DNA from: an uncultured Clostridia bacterium
GTDB taxonomy: Bacteria > Bacillota > Clostridia > Christensenellales > Aristaeellaceae
Length of the DNA stretch: 36,067 nucleotides
Reading direction: 5' to 3'
Assembly: GCA_944364075.1 (NCBI GenBank)
Contig: CALVVZ010000008.1
Location: forward strand, 1 to 36,067
Positions 1-7,740 of the stretch are shown piece after piece. Below the pieces are notes generated by a model, which saw nothing but the letters and a program-made list of their open reading frames with translations, made no database searches and was not told the origin of the DNA. A program made the position numbers and the translations under genes. Numbering within the stretch: the stretch's first letter is position 1; the number at the start of each line of letters is the position of its first letter.

Positions 1-874
1 ATGCCCCCGGCAGCGTCAGGCGACACGGCTTCTCCGACGCAGGCATCTCCAAGGTGATGCGCCCCAACTTTCCTGCACGGAACTCATCCAGTACCACCGC
101 GCAGCCTCGGTCCAAATCGCAGACATTTCCCTTCATCAGGAAACCGCGGCCTCGGCATACTCCTTCCAGCAGGTCGACCCCGCGCAACGACAGATCCTTG
201 AGCTTGAATCGCTCCGCCACCTGTGCGGGACATACCTGGAGCAGATCTTCCAGAAGGTGAATGGCCAGCATCGCCACATCTACCACTTCGTCCTTGACCG
301 TTCCGATATAGCATAGCCGCTCTGCGGCGCGTTTATCATCCAGACGCGGCCAGAGGAGGCCGGGCGTATCCATCAGTTCCAAATAGGGCGTAATTTTCAC
401 CCATTGATTGGCTCGGGTCACGCCCGGACGGTCGCCTACCCTGGCAATGCTTCCCCCGTGCAACCGGTTGATAAAGGTGCTTTTGCCCACGTTGGGCACG
501 CCCACCACCATGGCGCGGACGGTCTTGCGCACGCCCTTTTCCGCGGCGCGCTCCACCGTCTCACGGGCAGCGCGCTCAATAAGCGCCATCGCTTCCTTTA
601 CTTTACCGGCTGTGGATACGTAGGCCATGGCCTCCAGGCCCTGTTCGCGGAACAGGCGCAGCCATGCCTGCGTTGCGTTGGCATCGGCCAGATCCGCTTT
701 ATTCAAAAGCAGCACGCGCATCTTTCCGGCGATTAGCCTGTCCAGATCGGGATTTCGGCTGGCGTGAGGCAACCGCGCATCGCAGACCTCAATCACCAGA
801 TCCACCCGGCCCAGCTGCTGGGCGAGCTGACGTTTTGCCTTGGCCATATGGCCTGGATACCAGTTAATGTCCAT
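1..874 (-). CDS. rbgA: Ribosome biogenesis GTPase RbgA/YlqF (3' end cut by window edge)
   Basis: Circularly permuted GTPase needed for late assembly of the 50S subunit. The reading frame opens at the ATG at 874 (MDINWYPGHMAKA), the characteristic RbgA N-terminus, and stays open to the window edge, giving about 291 residues against about 280 for the Bacillus protein, so nearly all of it is present. In permuted order I see the G4 motif NKADL, then the Walker-type G1 motif GVPNVGKST, then the G3 motif DTPGLLWP. The ribosome binding site GGAAGG lies six bases before the start, and a recognisable promoter lies at 927-955. In Bacillota rbgA usually follows rplS, and rplS is indeed about 1.7 kb upstream on the same strand, separated here by other genes. 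The product call is firm; only the C-terminal end is unseen. Confidence 0.95.
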   Translation of the reverse strand, partial: MDINWYPGHMAKAKRQLAQQLGRVDLVIEVCDARLPHASRNPDLDRLIAGKMRVLLLNKADLADANATQAWLRLFREQGLEAMAYVSTAGKVKEAMALIERAARETVERAAEKGVRKTVRAMVVGVPNVGKSTFINRLHGGSIARVGDRPGVTRANQWVKITPYLELMDTPGLLWPRLDDKRAAERLCYIGTVKDEVVDVAMLAIHLLEDLLQVCPAQVAERFKLKDLSLRGVDLLEGVCRGRGFLMKGNVCDLDRGCAVVLDEFRAGKLGRITLEMPASEKPCRLTLPGA

Positions 875-926
875 AAAGCACCTTCCAATATTTGGAATTC
901 CCAAGGAAAAATTGAATTTCCCTTAA

Positions 927-955
927 GTAATACCATTCTTTCCCGGAAAATGCAA
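927..955 (-). promoter_or_regulatory. Predicted sigma-A promoter of rbgA
   Basis: On the minus strand TTGCAT (950-955) and TATTAC (927-932) are separated by 17 bases, upstream of rbgA. The leader contains a short perfect inverted repeat, TTCCAA-TAT-TTGGAA (883-897), directly before the ribosome binding site. Sequence match only. Confidence 0.5.
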
Positions 956-1065
956 GGGTTTTCTTCATTATATAGCGTCATCCCCCGTATCGGAATGCCG
1001 CGGCAAGGGTAGCCATATTGCAAAAAATGTCGTATAATGTCATGGAAGTCCCACACAAGGAGGTT

Positions 1066-1245
1066 ATGAAACGCATGCGTTCAGAACATCGTCCAATGCC
1101 GCCGGACCGCCCCCGCCGCCGTCCGTCCAGGCTGCGCGGGTTTTTTATGGGCTTCGGCGTACTTGCCTTTGGCATACTGCTGGCCAAGTATGCCATCATT
1201 CCCCTGCTGGTATGGGTACAGGTCTTGGTGGGAGGTACGCCATGA
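1066..1245 (+). CDS. Small single-span membrane protein, unknown function
   Basis: A 59-residue protein with a basic, proline-rich N-terminus (about residues 1-24, many Arg) followed by one hydrophobic segment (about 25-55). AAGGAGG at 1057-1063 sits just before ATG 1066; a second in-frame ATG at 1075 has more usual spacing, so the start is uncertain by three codons. A TATAAT hexamer lies at 1033-1038 with no good -35 partner. Its stop overlaps the start of the DUF4230 gene (ATGA, 1242-1245), so the two are translationally coupled. I do not recognise a family; a membrane partner of the DUF4230 protein is an inference from the coupling. Confidence 0.7.
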   Translation: MKRMRSEHRPMPPDRPRRRPSRLRGFFMGFGVLAFGILLAKYAIIPLLVWVQVLVGGTP

Positions 1246-1862
1246 GGCACGTAGGACGCTGGTTTGCCAAGGTATTGGGAAGCGCCTTGTGCATCGTGCT
1301 TGTTTTTGTTATGCTCCCTTACGCAGGCCGTCTTGCAGCACAATGGATGCCGGATCTCAGCGGTGCGGCGCTGGTACAGTCCGCCACCCTTGCCCGGGAG
1401 ATACGCTCCTCCGCCCGGTTGGAAACGACTACCGTAGATGAGGAAGGCGTGCTGACTTCCACGACCACGGCGTTCCTGATCGGCGTGGTGCAGTCTGTGG
1501 CAATATCCTATGATTATCATGCCAGCGTAGGCATTGATCTGAGCAAGGTGCAGCTGGATGTCAGCGACAATACGATTACGTTTTATTTGCCTGCGCCGGA
1601 AGTGTTGTCCGATAGCTTAACCCCCGATTATACGCGTTCCACCATCAACGACACCTGGTATACTCTCACGGATGAGCGCCGTCAGGAGCTTCTGGAGAAA
1701 GAGCGTTTGACGCGCCGGGCCGCTGTCACGGAAGAACAAGCCTCGGCAAATGCCGCCTGGGAAAATACCGTAGCCGTTTTTGAAAATTACATTGCGCAAT
1801 GGATTCAGTTGGCCAGCAACCGTTTCGAGTGCCGTTTTGAGCCATTAGACACGGCAGCATGA
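1242..1862 (+). CDS. DUF4230-family membrane-anchored protein
   Basis: 206 residues with one N-terminal membrane segment (about residues 10-30) and an extracytoplasmic domain. The stretch VGIDLSKVQLDVSDNTITFY followed by LPAPE matches my recollection of DUF4230, in which a 'G.DLS' motif precedes a conserved LP.P strand. The C-terminal third is charged and helical (residues about 145-190), perhaps a coiled coil. I chose ATG 1242 because GGGAGG lies six bases upstream and it overlaps the preceding stop; the upstream in-frame ATG at 1212 lies inside the preceding gene. Function is unknown for the family. It converges on the NUDIX gene, with a perfect hairpin between them. Confidence 0.8.
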   Translation: MRHVGRWFAKVLGSALCIVLVFVMLPYAGRLAAQWMPDLSGAALVQSATLAREIRSSARLETTTVDEEGVLTSTTTAFLIGVVQSVAISYDYHASVGIDLSKVQLDVSDNTITFYLPAPEVLSDSLTPDYTRSTINDTWYTLTDERRQELLEKERLTRRAAVTEEQASANAAWENTVAVFENYIAQWIQLASNRFECRFEPLDTAA

Positions 1863-1886
1863 AACAGCGCATAAATCAATCAGCAA

Positions 1887-1912
1887 GGCCGTGCGGATAC
1901 CGCCGCACGGCC
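1887..1912. terminator. Bidirectional hairpin between convergent genes
   Basis: Perfect 10-bp stem GGCCGTGCGG / CCGCACGGCC (1887-1896, 1903-1912) with a 6-base loop, located between the convergent DUF4230 and NUDIX genes. There is no good U-tract on either side, so intrinsic termination is plausible from position but not proven. Confidence 0.55.
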
Positions 1913-1934
1913 TCAGACTTCTATGATCGTATGG

Positions 1935-2420
1935 TTATGGTTCCCGGTAGATAAAATGCTGCACGTTGCCCTTCGGCATCCGCAGAAGCTGTACCGCATC
2001 GGCGGGATACAGGCGGATCGTTTCAAGGCTTTCTACCGGAATCCAGTGAAACGTCAGCCGGATGTCCTGACCCTCCAGATGTTCCTTCGCCGGAAAAACT
2101 CCGGTTCTCGGGGTACGTGAATCCGTCAGGGTAGCGTCATAGTACAGGCAGACCTGATGGCAGGGTGTTTTCCCCCAGGAAAAGAAAATTTCTCCCACCC
2201 ACCGCAAGTCGCCCACAGAAATCTCCGTGCCTATTTCCTCCTGGAATTCCCGCACAAGCGTCTCCGCATTAGTTTCTCCCAAAGCCACATGCCCGCCGGG
2301 AAAGGCAAATCCTTCATCATTCGCGGGCTTTTGCAAAAGGACCCTGCCATTTTCCATGCAAATGGCGGCCACGCGATAGGAGAAAACATAATCTTCCGTG
2401 CGAAACAAAATGTCCCGCAT
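1935..2420 (-). CDS. NUDIX hydrolase
   Basis: 161 residues. The Nudix box is complete at residues 43-65: G-x5-E-x7-RE-F-x-EE-x-G, read from GGHVALGE through REFQEEIG, with the metal-binding Glu residues 58, 61 and 62. These enzymes cleave nucleoside diphosphates linked to another group; the substrate cannot be read from the sequence. Start ATG 2420 was chosen because AAAGGGGA lies about eight bases upstream. The longer open frame reaching to 2750 would run through the rplS terminator and rplS itself and is rejected. Transcription may be readthrough from rplS or from an unseen weak promoter. Confidence 0.9.
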   Translation of the reverse strand: MRDILFRTEDYVFSYRVAAICMENGRVLLQKPANDEGFAFPGGHVALGETNAETLVREFQEEIGTEISVGDLRWVGEIFFSWGKTPCHQVCLYYDATLTDSRTPRTGVFPAKEHLEGQDIRLTFHWIPVESLETIRLYPADAVQLLRMPKGNVQHFIYREP

Positions 2421-2496
2421 AACCCAGTCCCCTTTCTCTCTGCGGCACATCCGGCGTTGCGAAGAAGCTCGCTCCCGCGTATGCCCTCGGCGCAGG

Positions 2497-2539
2497 ATAA
2501 AAAAAGTTCCGCCTTCCCATAATGGGAATACGGAACTTT
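2497..2539 (-). terminator. Rho-independent terminator of rplS
   Basis: On the minus strand a 9-bp outer stem (AAAGTTCCG / CGGAACTTT, 2531-2539 with 2503-2511) and a 7-bp inner stem (TTCCCAT/ATGGGAA) separated by a 2-base internal loop are followed by seven U residues ending near 2499. It lies 15 bases after the rplS stop. Confidence 0.9.
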
Positions 2540-2553
2540 CTTCGTCATCAGAC

Positions 2554-2904
2554 TCACACGCGCTTGACTTCCTTAAGCTTGGCCGCCTTGCCCTGCAGGT
2601 TGCGCAGGTAGTACAGCTTCGCGCGGCGCACCTTACCGCTGCGGATAATCTCCACGCGATCCACACGGGGAGAATGCATGGGGAACGTACGCTCCACGCC
2701 AATGCCATAAGACACGCGACGCACCGTGAAGGTTTCACGCACGCCGCCATTGCGCATGGCGATCACAACACCCTCGAACGCCTGAAGACGCTCGCGGCTG
2801 CCTTCCACAACCTTGACCCACACCCGAACGGTGTCGCCAATGCTGATCTTGGGCAGATCGGTACGGAGTTGCTTCTGCTCGATCGAACGAATAATTTCAC
2901 TCAT
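2554..2904 (-). CDS. rplS: 50S ribosomal protein L19
   Basis: 116 residues, the usual length for bL19, which sits at the 30S-50S interface. The motif [25 protein letters not shown] and the C-terminal [19 protein letters not shown] part are diagnostic. Start ATG 2904 ([10 protein letters not shown]) follows AGGAGG with ten bases of spacing; the in-frame codon at 2928 is too far upstream and inside the leader. It is a single-gene unit here: extended -10 promoter at 2986-3015, structured leader at 2931-2967 and a strong terminator at 2497-2539. The usual upstream partners (trmD, rimM, rpsP) are not in the window; a histidine kinase gene lies upstream instead. Confidence 0.98.
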   Translation of the reverse strand: MSEIIRSIEQKQLRTDLPKISIGDTVRVWVKVVEGSRERLQAFEGVVIAMRNGGVRETFTVRRVSYGIGVERTFPMHSPRVDRVEIIRSGKVRRAKLYYLRNLQGKAAKLKEVKRV

Positions 2905-2930
2905 TGTAAGTGTTCCTCCTTCCCTCATAG

Positions 2931-2967
2931 ACGTTCATGCCCAAGGCAAGACCTGGCAGCGGAACGT
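2931..2967 (-). promoter_or_regulatory. Structured rplS leader, candidate L19 autoregulatory element
   Basis: The 5' leader of rplS folds into an outer stem ACGTTC/GAACGT (2962-2967 with 2931-2936) and an inner stem in which TGCC pairs with GGCA (2955-2958 with 2938-2941) and AGG pairs with CCT, closed by a 5-base loop. A ribosomal-protein L19 leader family is known from low-GC Gram-positives (Rfam L19_leader). That this hairpin belongs to it is inference from position and pairing; a covariance-model search was not possible. Confidence 0.5.
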
Positions 2968-2985
2968 CCGTATGTCACAAAGGAG

Positions 2986-3015
2986 ATTATAGCATATGCC
3001 ACGACAGGAATGCAA
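2986..3015 (-). promoter_or_regulatory. rplS promoter with extended -10
   Basis: TTGCAT (3010-3015) and TATAAT (2986-2991) on the minus strand, spacing 18, with TGC directly before TATAAT (extended -10). This gives a leader of about 75 bases. Confidence 0.8.
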
Positions 3016-3039
3016 GTATTTTCTCAAAAAATTTCCGTC

Positions 3040-4329
3040 TCAGCGGCGTTCCGCAGACTTTCCATGGATGATGCTGCGGCGGCACAGTCCCCGGAACGGC
3101 AGCCCTCTGTTCCCCAGCGGAAGTTCGCAGCTGATGCGCACGACGTTCTCTTGCAAATAGGCAGCCTGAATACGGCCGCGATGCATTTGCGCGATACTCT
3201 GCGCCGCGGACAAGCCGATGCCGCAGCCGCCGCTGCTTTGGGAATGCGCGACATCTCCACGGTAGAAACGTTCAAACAACGCCTCAGGCTCGCAATGCGG
3301 CAACTGATCTACCGTGTTTTCTACACACAGGCGTGCCCGCCCGTGCCCGGCATGAAGGCTCACAGAAACACGTCCGCATTCGTTGGCGTATTGCGCCGCA
3401 TTATCCAGCAGCGCTACCAGCAGCTGCCCCAGCGCCTCCCGGTTTCCCCGCAAACTTAACGTCTCAGGCAAATCGGAAATCAGGGATAACCGGCGCGCTT
3501 CCATGCGCTCCTGATAGGCGGCCAGCGCGCCGCGGACCATAGCGGCTAGATCCAGCCTTTCTTCCCGAACGTGAAGCTGTTGCTCGTCCATACGCGCCAG
3601 CATCAGCAGCTGCCGCAGCAGGTCGCTCATGCGTTCCACCTGCGCCCGGATATTGGCACTCCAGCGGCTTTCTCCCTCATGAAGCTCCAGCGCGTCCAGA
3701 TTGGCCAGCATAATGGCCACCGGCGTTTTGATTTCATGACTGGCATTGGTGATAAAGCGTTTCTGCTGTTCCACGTTCCGCCGATAAGAGCGCGCCACCT
3801 TGGAAGCCACCGGTTGCAAAATCAGAAACAGCAGCGCCCAGCATACCGCCCCTACCGCCAACGCGCCCCGCAACATATTATACAGTCCTTGCAGCGCAAT
3901 GGCGTTATCCAGCAGAATCATGCGTGCGGAGCCGTCTGCGTCACGGTAGACGCGGTATTTATAAGCGCCTACCTTGCCGCTGTCTCCAGCAGTTCGCAGG
4001 ATCTCTGCCACGTAGGTCTGCACGGAAATTTCCGCATCCTCCACAATCCCTCTGGACTGCACGGATACAATTTCTCCCGAAGCGTCGGTGGCGATATCGT
4101 AAAACCCGGCTGGAAACATTCGCTCCCTTGGTTCATAGCCGAACATAGCCGGAAATGCCGGCTGGGAATAGCCCGCCGCATCGTCCAGCATCATGCTCAG
4201 GAAACGGTCGGAATCCCGCTCCAGAATGAAATAGCTGATAACGACCATGCCGCCGATCATCAGTATCAGCAAAATGGAAAAAGCCGTCATAGCCCCCCAG
4301 ATAAAGCGTCGGCGCAGCAAGCGAATCAC
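3040..4329 (-). CDS. Sensor histidine kinase
   Basis: 429 residues. Membrane segments at about 10-35 and 155-172 flank a roughly 120-residue extracytoplasmic sensor domain without a family I recognise. The HisKA domain carries the phospho-acceptor His198 in FITNASHEIKTPVA. The ATPase domain shows the N box LLDNAAQYA (Asn310), the F box LFERFYRG (351-358) and the G2 box GGCGIGLS (367-374). The start ATG overlaps the stop of the response regulator gene (ATGA, 4326-4329), so the pair is coupled. Residues after about 405 (Arg-rich tail) exceed the usual kinase end. The signal sensed cannot be deduced. Confidence 0.95.
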   Translation of the reverse strand: MIRLLRRRFIWGAMTAFSILLILMIGGMVVISYFILERDSDRFLSMMLDDAAGYSQPAFPAMFGYEPRERMFPAGFYDIATDASGEIVSVQSRGIVEDAEISVQTYVAEILRTAGDSGKVGAYKYRVYRDADGSARMILLDNAIALQGLYNMLRGALAVGAVCWALLFLILQPVASKVARSYRRNVEQQKRFITNASHEIKTPVAIMLANLDALELHEGESRWSANIRAQVERMSDLLRQLLMLARMDEQQLHVREERLDLAAMVRGALAAYQERMEARRLSLISDLPETLSLRGNREALGQLLVALLDNAAQYANECGRVSVSLHAGHGRARLCVENTVDQLPHCEPEALFERFYRGDVAHSQSSGGCGIGLSAAQSIAQMHRGRIQAAYLQENVVRISCELPLGNRGLPFRGLCRRSIIHGKSAERR

Positions 4330-4994
4330 TTTTCAACCTCCAGATAATAGCCGACCCCACGTTTGGAGCGTATGGCTGCCGCCGCGCCCAGTGAAGCCAA
4401 CTTTTTCCGCAAATAGGAAATGTAAACCCATACCGTGCCGATTTCCGCGTCCGAATCCATGCCCCAGACCCGGCTGAGCAGCGCATCGGCAGAATAGATT
4501 CGCCCAGGATTGCTGATGAACAGTTCCATCAGCCTGTATTCCAAGCGGCTTAGCGGTTGGGACAGCGCACCGCAGCACAGCGCGGCTCTGGTTTTGTCCA
4601 GGCGAAGGCATCCCGCGCCCAGGTTTTCCTCCGCGCCGCCATGGCGCAGCAGCGCCTTGACGCGCACCAGAAGCTCCGCCATGGCAAAGGGTTTGACCAA
4701 GTAGTCATCGGCCCCCATTTCAAAACCCGCTACCTTGTCCTCCACCTCCCCTTTTGCCGTCAGCAGCAGCACAGGCGTACGGAGGCCTTGCTCACGCATG
4801 CGCGAGAGCACCTGCAAGCCGTCCAGTCCCGGCATCATCACATCAAGGATCACGCCGTCGTACCCGCCAGCCAGCACCATCTGCAATGCATCGTCCCCGC
4901 GCAGCGCCGTATCCACATGGTACTGATGGTAGGACAGAATATCTGCCACGGCCTCCGCCATGGCTTTTTCATCTTCCGCCAGAAGCAACCGCAT
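4326..4994 (-). CDS. OmpR/PhoB-family response regulator
   Basis: 222 residues: receiver domain (about 1-115) with acidic pair Glu7/Asp8, phospho-acceptor Asp51 in VILDVMMPG, Thr79 and Lys101, then a C-terminal winged helix (about 125-220) with the usual RVWG..., VWVYISYLRKKL and R-GVGYYLE elements. It is transcribed first in a two-gene operon with the kinase. The start follows GAGGTGAGC. A predicted promoter (5017-5045) lies immediately upstream. Target genes are not evident; the neighbouring divergent MarR-FtsH-ABC locus is a possible but unproven target. Confidence 0.96.
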   Translation of the reverse strand: MRLLLAEDEKAMAEAVADILSYHQYHVDTALRGDDALQMVLAGGYDGVILDVMMPGLDGLQVLSRMREQGLRTPVLLLTAKGEVEDKVAGFEMGADDYLVKPFAMAELLVRVKALLRHGGAEENLGAGCLRLDKTRAALCCGALSQPLSRLEYRLMELFISNPGRIYSADALLSRVWGMDSDAEIGTVWVYISYLRKKLASLGAAAAIRSKRGVGYYLEVEK

Positions 4995-5016
4995 ACTTGC
5001 TCACCTCATGCATTCT

Positions 5017-5045
5017 ATCTTAGCCATCCTTTTCGCAAGGCGCAA
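5017..5045 (-). promoter_or_regulatory. Predicted promoter of the two-component operon
   Basis: TTGCGC (5040-5045) and TAAGAT (5017-5022) on the minus strand with 17-base spacing, about 20 bases before the response regulator start. Between this and the divergent MarR promoter, 5117-5153 can form a nested stem (TGTGCG/CGCACA and ATGTCC/GGACAT) of unknown role. Confidence 0.5.
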
Positions 5046-5192
5046 GTTTCTGGCGAAAACCTTCACGGAAAGTTTGCATTGTGTTCATATTTCCCATTTA
5101 TGATAGCATGGCAATGTGTGCGGCAATGTCCCCGGGATGCGGACATGCGCACAGACAAAATGTGAACGAATTACGAATTCCGCAGGAATCCG

Positions 5193-5234
5193 TTGACAAT
5201 CGCTGGATTTCTCCGTATAATCGTAGCGTGCTAC
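5193..5234 (+). promoter_or_regulatory. Consensus promoter and palindromic operator of the MarR-ftsH-ABC locus
   Basis: TTGACA (5193-5198), 17 bases, TATAAT (5216-5221): both hexamers match consensus exactly. Directly after it, over the expected start site, lies the palindrome GTAGC-GT-GCTAC (5223-5234). A perfect promoter with a dyad at +1 just before a marR gene is the classical layout for autorepression relieved by a ligand; the repression itself is inference. Confidence 0.8.
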
Positions 5235-5256
5235 ACAAAGGAAAGGAGAGGATGTC

Positions 5257-5766
5257 ATGGGAGAGGAAGACTTGGAAATCGGCTTCCTCCTCAAACGGAT
5301 CAGCACGGCCATCGGACGCAATGCGGATCAAGGGTTCAAACCCATAACCTTCAGCCAAATGCGTGTTATCATGTACATTGCCCGCATGGGCGGGCAGCCC
5401 TGCTGCCAGAAGGATATTGAGGCGCGCTTCGGCGTGTCGCATCCCACGGTTGTGGGACTGCTCAAGCGCCTGGAAGCCAAAGGGCTTGTGGTCACGTCCA
5501 TGAGCCCCACTGACCGGCGCCGCAAGGAGGTCTGCCTTACCGCCGCAGGCAGAGCGCTTCTGGATGAAGCCATGGCGCATCGCGCAGCCATGGAGCGGCA
5601 ACTGCGCAAGGGAATGACGGAGGAAGACCTGCGAAATCTACGCCGTCTCCTGACGCAGATCTATCAAAACACACTGGAGGCAACGCCTGGAGCCTGCGAA
5701 ATTCCCTCATGCGCTCCGCCATGCCCAACGATGATACTTGAAGAAGGTGAGCACTCGCATGGATGA
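5257..5766 (+). CDS. MarR-family transcriptional repressor
   Basis: 169 residues. The winged helix spans about 30-105: PITFSQMRVIMYIA (helix before the HTH), CCQKDIEARFGVSHPTVVGLLKRLEAKGLV (recognition helix), and the wing with SPTDRRRKEVCLT, whose D-x-R motif is typical of MarR. Start ATG 5257 follows AAGGAG with eight bases. The C-terminus carries an unusual 20-residue tail with three Cys residues after the dimerisation helix; adjacent Cys residues also sit before the HTH, so redox sensing is conceivable but unproven. The gene overlaps ftsH by eight bases and should be co-transcribed with it. Confidence 0.93.
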   Translation: MGEEDLEIGFLLKRISTAIGRNADQGFKPITFSQMRVIMYIARMGGQPCCQKDIEARFGVSHPTVVGLLKRLEAKGLVVTSMSPTDRRRKEVCLTAAGRALLDEAMAHRAAMERQLRKGMTEEDLRNLRRLLTQIYQNTLEATPGACEIPSCAPPCPTMILEEGEHSHG

Positions 5767-7654
5767 TAAGAAGAAGAAAAAGATCATTATCGGCTGCGTC
5801 GTCGCCATGATTGCGGTGATGATTCTGAACAGCCTTGTATACAGTCAGTTGTTCAACACGCAAAACCAGCAGACGGAAGTCAGCTACAACACCTTTCTGG
5901 ACGATCTGAACGCCAAGAACGTGGATAAAGTCCAGGTAGAGCAGGACGTGATTTACTACACCCGCCGCACGGAAGGCGCCGTTGACTCCCGGCTGCCCGA
6001 ATGGCTGATTTCCTCCGGTCCTCAGCATTATTATTACACCATCGCCATGAACGATCCTGAACTGGTGGATCGCCTTTACGCCGCTGGCGCGACATTCTCT
6101 CAGGTACGTCCTCAGGAAACCTCCATGTGGACGTTGCTGCTGGTCAACCTGGTACTGCCGCTGCTGCTGTTCTGGGGGCTGGGGACCCTGCTCATGCGCC
6201 GGATGCAGAAAGCCGGCATGGGCGGCAACTTCATGTCCTTTGGCAAAAGCAACGCCAAGGTTTATGTAAAGGCGGACGGCGGCGTGAAGTTCTCCGATGT
6301 GGCCGGAGAAGATGAAGCCAAGGAAGCCTTGCAGGAAATCGTGGATTTCCTGCACAATCCAGGCAAATACCAGCAGATCGGCGCCAGCATGCCCAAAGGC
6401 GCGCTGTTGGTAGGCCCTCCCGGCACCGGTAAAACGCTGCTGGCACGGGCCGTCGCCGGAGAAGCCAACGTTCCCTTTTTCTCCATCTCCGGCTCGGAAT
6501 TTGTGGAAATGTTCGTGGGCATGGGCGCCGCCAAGGTGCGCGATTTGTTCAAACAGGCGGCAGAGAAAGCGCCCTGTATCGTGTTCATTGATGAAATTGA
6601 CACCATCGGAAAAAAGCGCGACGCCAAAGGCATCACCGGTAACGACGAGCGGGAGCAGACTTTGAACCAGCTGCTCACGGAGATGGACGGCTTCGATGCT
6701 TCCAAGGGTGTGGTCATCCTGGGCGCATGTAACCGTCCTGAAATTCTGGACCCTGCGCTGCTCCGTCCGGGCCGCTTTGACCGTCGCATTCCTGTGGAGC
6801 TTCCCGACCTGACAGGCCGTGAAGAGATCCTGAAAGTACACGCCAAAAAGGTAAAGCTTTCCGATCAAGTGGATTTCCGAGCCATTGCCCGGGCAGCCGC
6901 CGGCGCCTCCGGCGCGGACCTGGCCAATCTGATTAACGAGGCCGCGCTTCGAGCCGTGCGCATGGGGCGTGACAAGGTTATCCAGGAAGATCTTGAGGAG
7001 AGCATCGAAACGGTAATGGCGGGCTTCAAGCGCAAGAATCAGGTGCTCAACGAAAAGGAGAAGGCTGTGGTCAGCTATCACGAGGTAGGTCATGCCATAG
7101 TCGCCACCCTGCAAAAGGCTTCCGCGCCTGTAACGAAGATTACCATTGTCCCCCGCACCTCCGGCGCATTGGGCTATACCATGCAGGTGGATGAAGACGA
7201 GCATACCCTGCTGACCCAGGAAGAGCTGGAAAACAAGATCTGCACCCTTACCGCCGGCCGCGCCGCGGAAATGATTGCCTTCCGCTCCGCCACCTCCGGC
7301 GCTTCCAATGATATTGAGCAGGCCACGAAGCTGGCCCGCGCCATGGTTTCCCGCTTCGGCATGAACGAGGATATCGGCATGGTCGCGCTGGAATCCGTGC
7401 AGAACGCCTATCTGGGCGGCGACACTTCCCTGAGCTGCTCCGACGCGCTCTCCGAGGAAATCGACCGGAAAGTGATTGCGCTGGTGAAAGCGCAATACGA
7501 GCGCGCCGTCGCTCTGCTCACCGCGCACAGAGCGCAACTGGATTACCTGGCCAAGGAGCTATATGAAAAGGAAGTGCTTACCGGCGAGGAATTCAACCGC
7601 ATGATGCAGCAGGCGCTTCCCCAGGAAGTCTCGACGCCGGCCGCCGTTAATTAA
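5759..7654 (+). CDS. ftsH: ATP-dependent membrane zinc metalloprotease FtsH
   Basis: 631 residues, normal for FtsH. Membrane segments at about 9-30 and 123-146 flank a short extracytoplasmic domain. The AAA+ domain has Walker A GPPGTGKT (219-226), pore loop FVGMG (252-256), Walker B FIDEID (276-281) and the second region of homology near 325-345. The protease domain has HEVGH (441-445) and the third zinc ligand Asp518 in SGASNDIEQAT. I chose ATG 5759 because AAGGTGAG precedes it by seven bases; an in-frame TTG at 5738 is less likely. FtsH degrades misassembled membrane proteins and regulators. Placement between a MarR repressor and a drug-type ABC exporter is unusual and suggests a co-regulated, perhaps second, FtsH. 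Confidence 0.97.
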   Translation: MDDKKKKKIIIGCVVAMIAVMILNSLVYSQLFNTQNQQTEVSYNTFLDDLNAKNVDKVQVEQDVIYYTRRTEGAVDSRLPEWLISSGPQHYYYTIAMNDPELVDRLYAAGATFSQVRPQETSMWTLLLVNLVLPLLLFWGLGTLLMRRMQKAGMGGNFMSFGKSNAKVYVKADGGVKFSDVAGEDEAKEALQEIVDFLHNPGKYQQIGASMPKGALLVGPPGTGKTLLARAVAGEANVPFFSISGSEFVEMFVGMGAAKVRDLFKQAAEKAPCIVFIDEIDTIGKKRDAKGITGNDEREQTLNQLLTEMDGFDASKGVVILGACNRPEILDPALLRPGRFDRRIPVELPDLTGREEILKVHAKKVKLSDQVDFRAIARAAAGASGADLANLINEAALRAVRMGRDKVIQEDLEESIETVMAGFKRKNQVLNEKEKAVVSYHEVGHAIVATLQKASAPVTKITIVPRTSGALGYTMQVDEDEHTLLTQEELENKICTLTAGRAAEMIAFRSATSGASNDIEQATKLARAMVSRFGMNEDIGMVALESVQNAYLGGDTSLSCSDALSEEIDRKVIALVKAQYERAVALLTAHRAQLDYLAKELYEKEVLTGEEFNRMMQQALPQEVSTPAAVN

Positions 7655-7671
7655 ATAGTTATCCTCCTTTG

Positions 7672-7697
7672 AAGGCTGTCCCGCAACGGACAGCCTT
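7672..7697 (+). terminator. Hairpin between ftsH and the ABC pair
   Basis: Perfect 10-bp stem AAGGCTGTCC/GGACAGCCTT with a 6-base loop, extendable by GU-containing pairs, 17 bases after the ftsH stop, followed by a loose TATTTTA. It probably attenuates rather than fully stops transcription, since no promoter is visible in the remaining 40 bases before the ABC genes. Confidence 0.6.
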
Positions 7698-7740
7698 TGA
7701 AGGCGTATTTTACGGATAAGAGAAGGAGGAAGGACGGTTT

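Noticed and set aside
1935..2750. NUDIX frame extended to 271 codons
   Set aside because: The extension crosses the rplS terminator and the rplS coding region; a good RBS supports ATG 2420.
5537..7537. A 666-codon open frame antisense to marR and ftsH
   Set aside because: It is an exact shadow of ftsH, with no ribosome binding site or recognisable domain; the sense protein has every FtsH motif.
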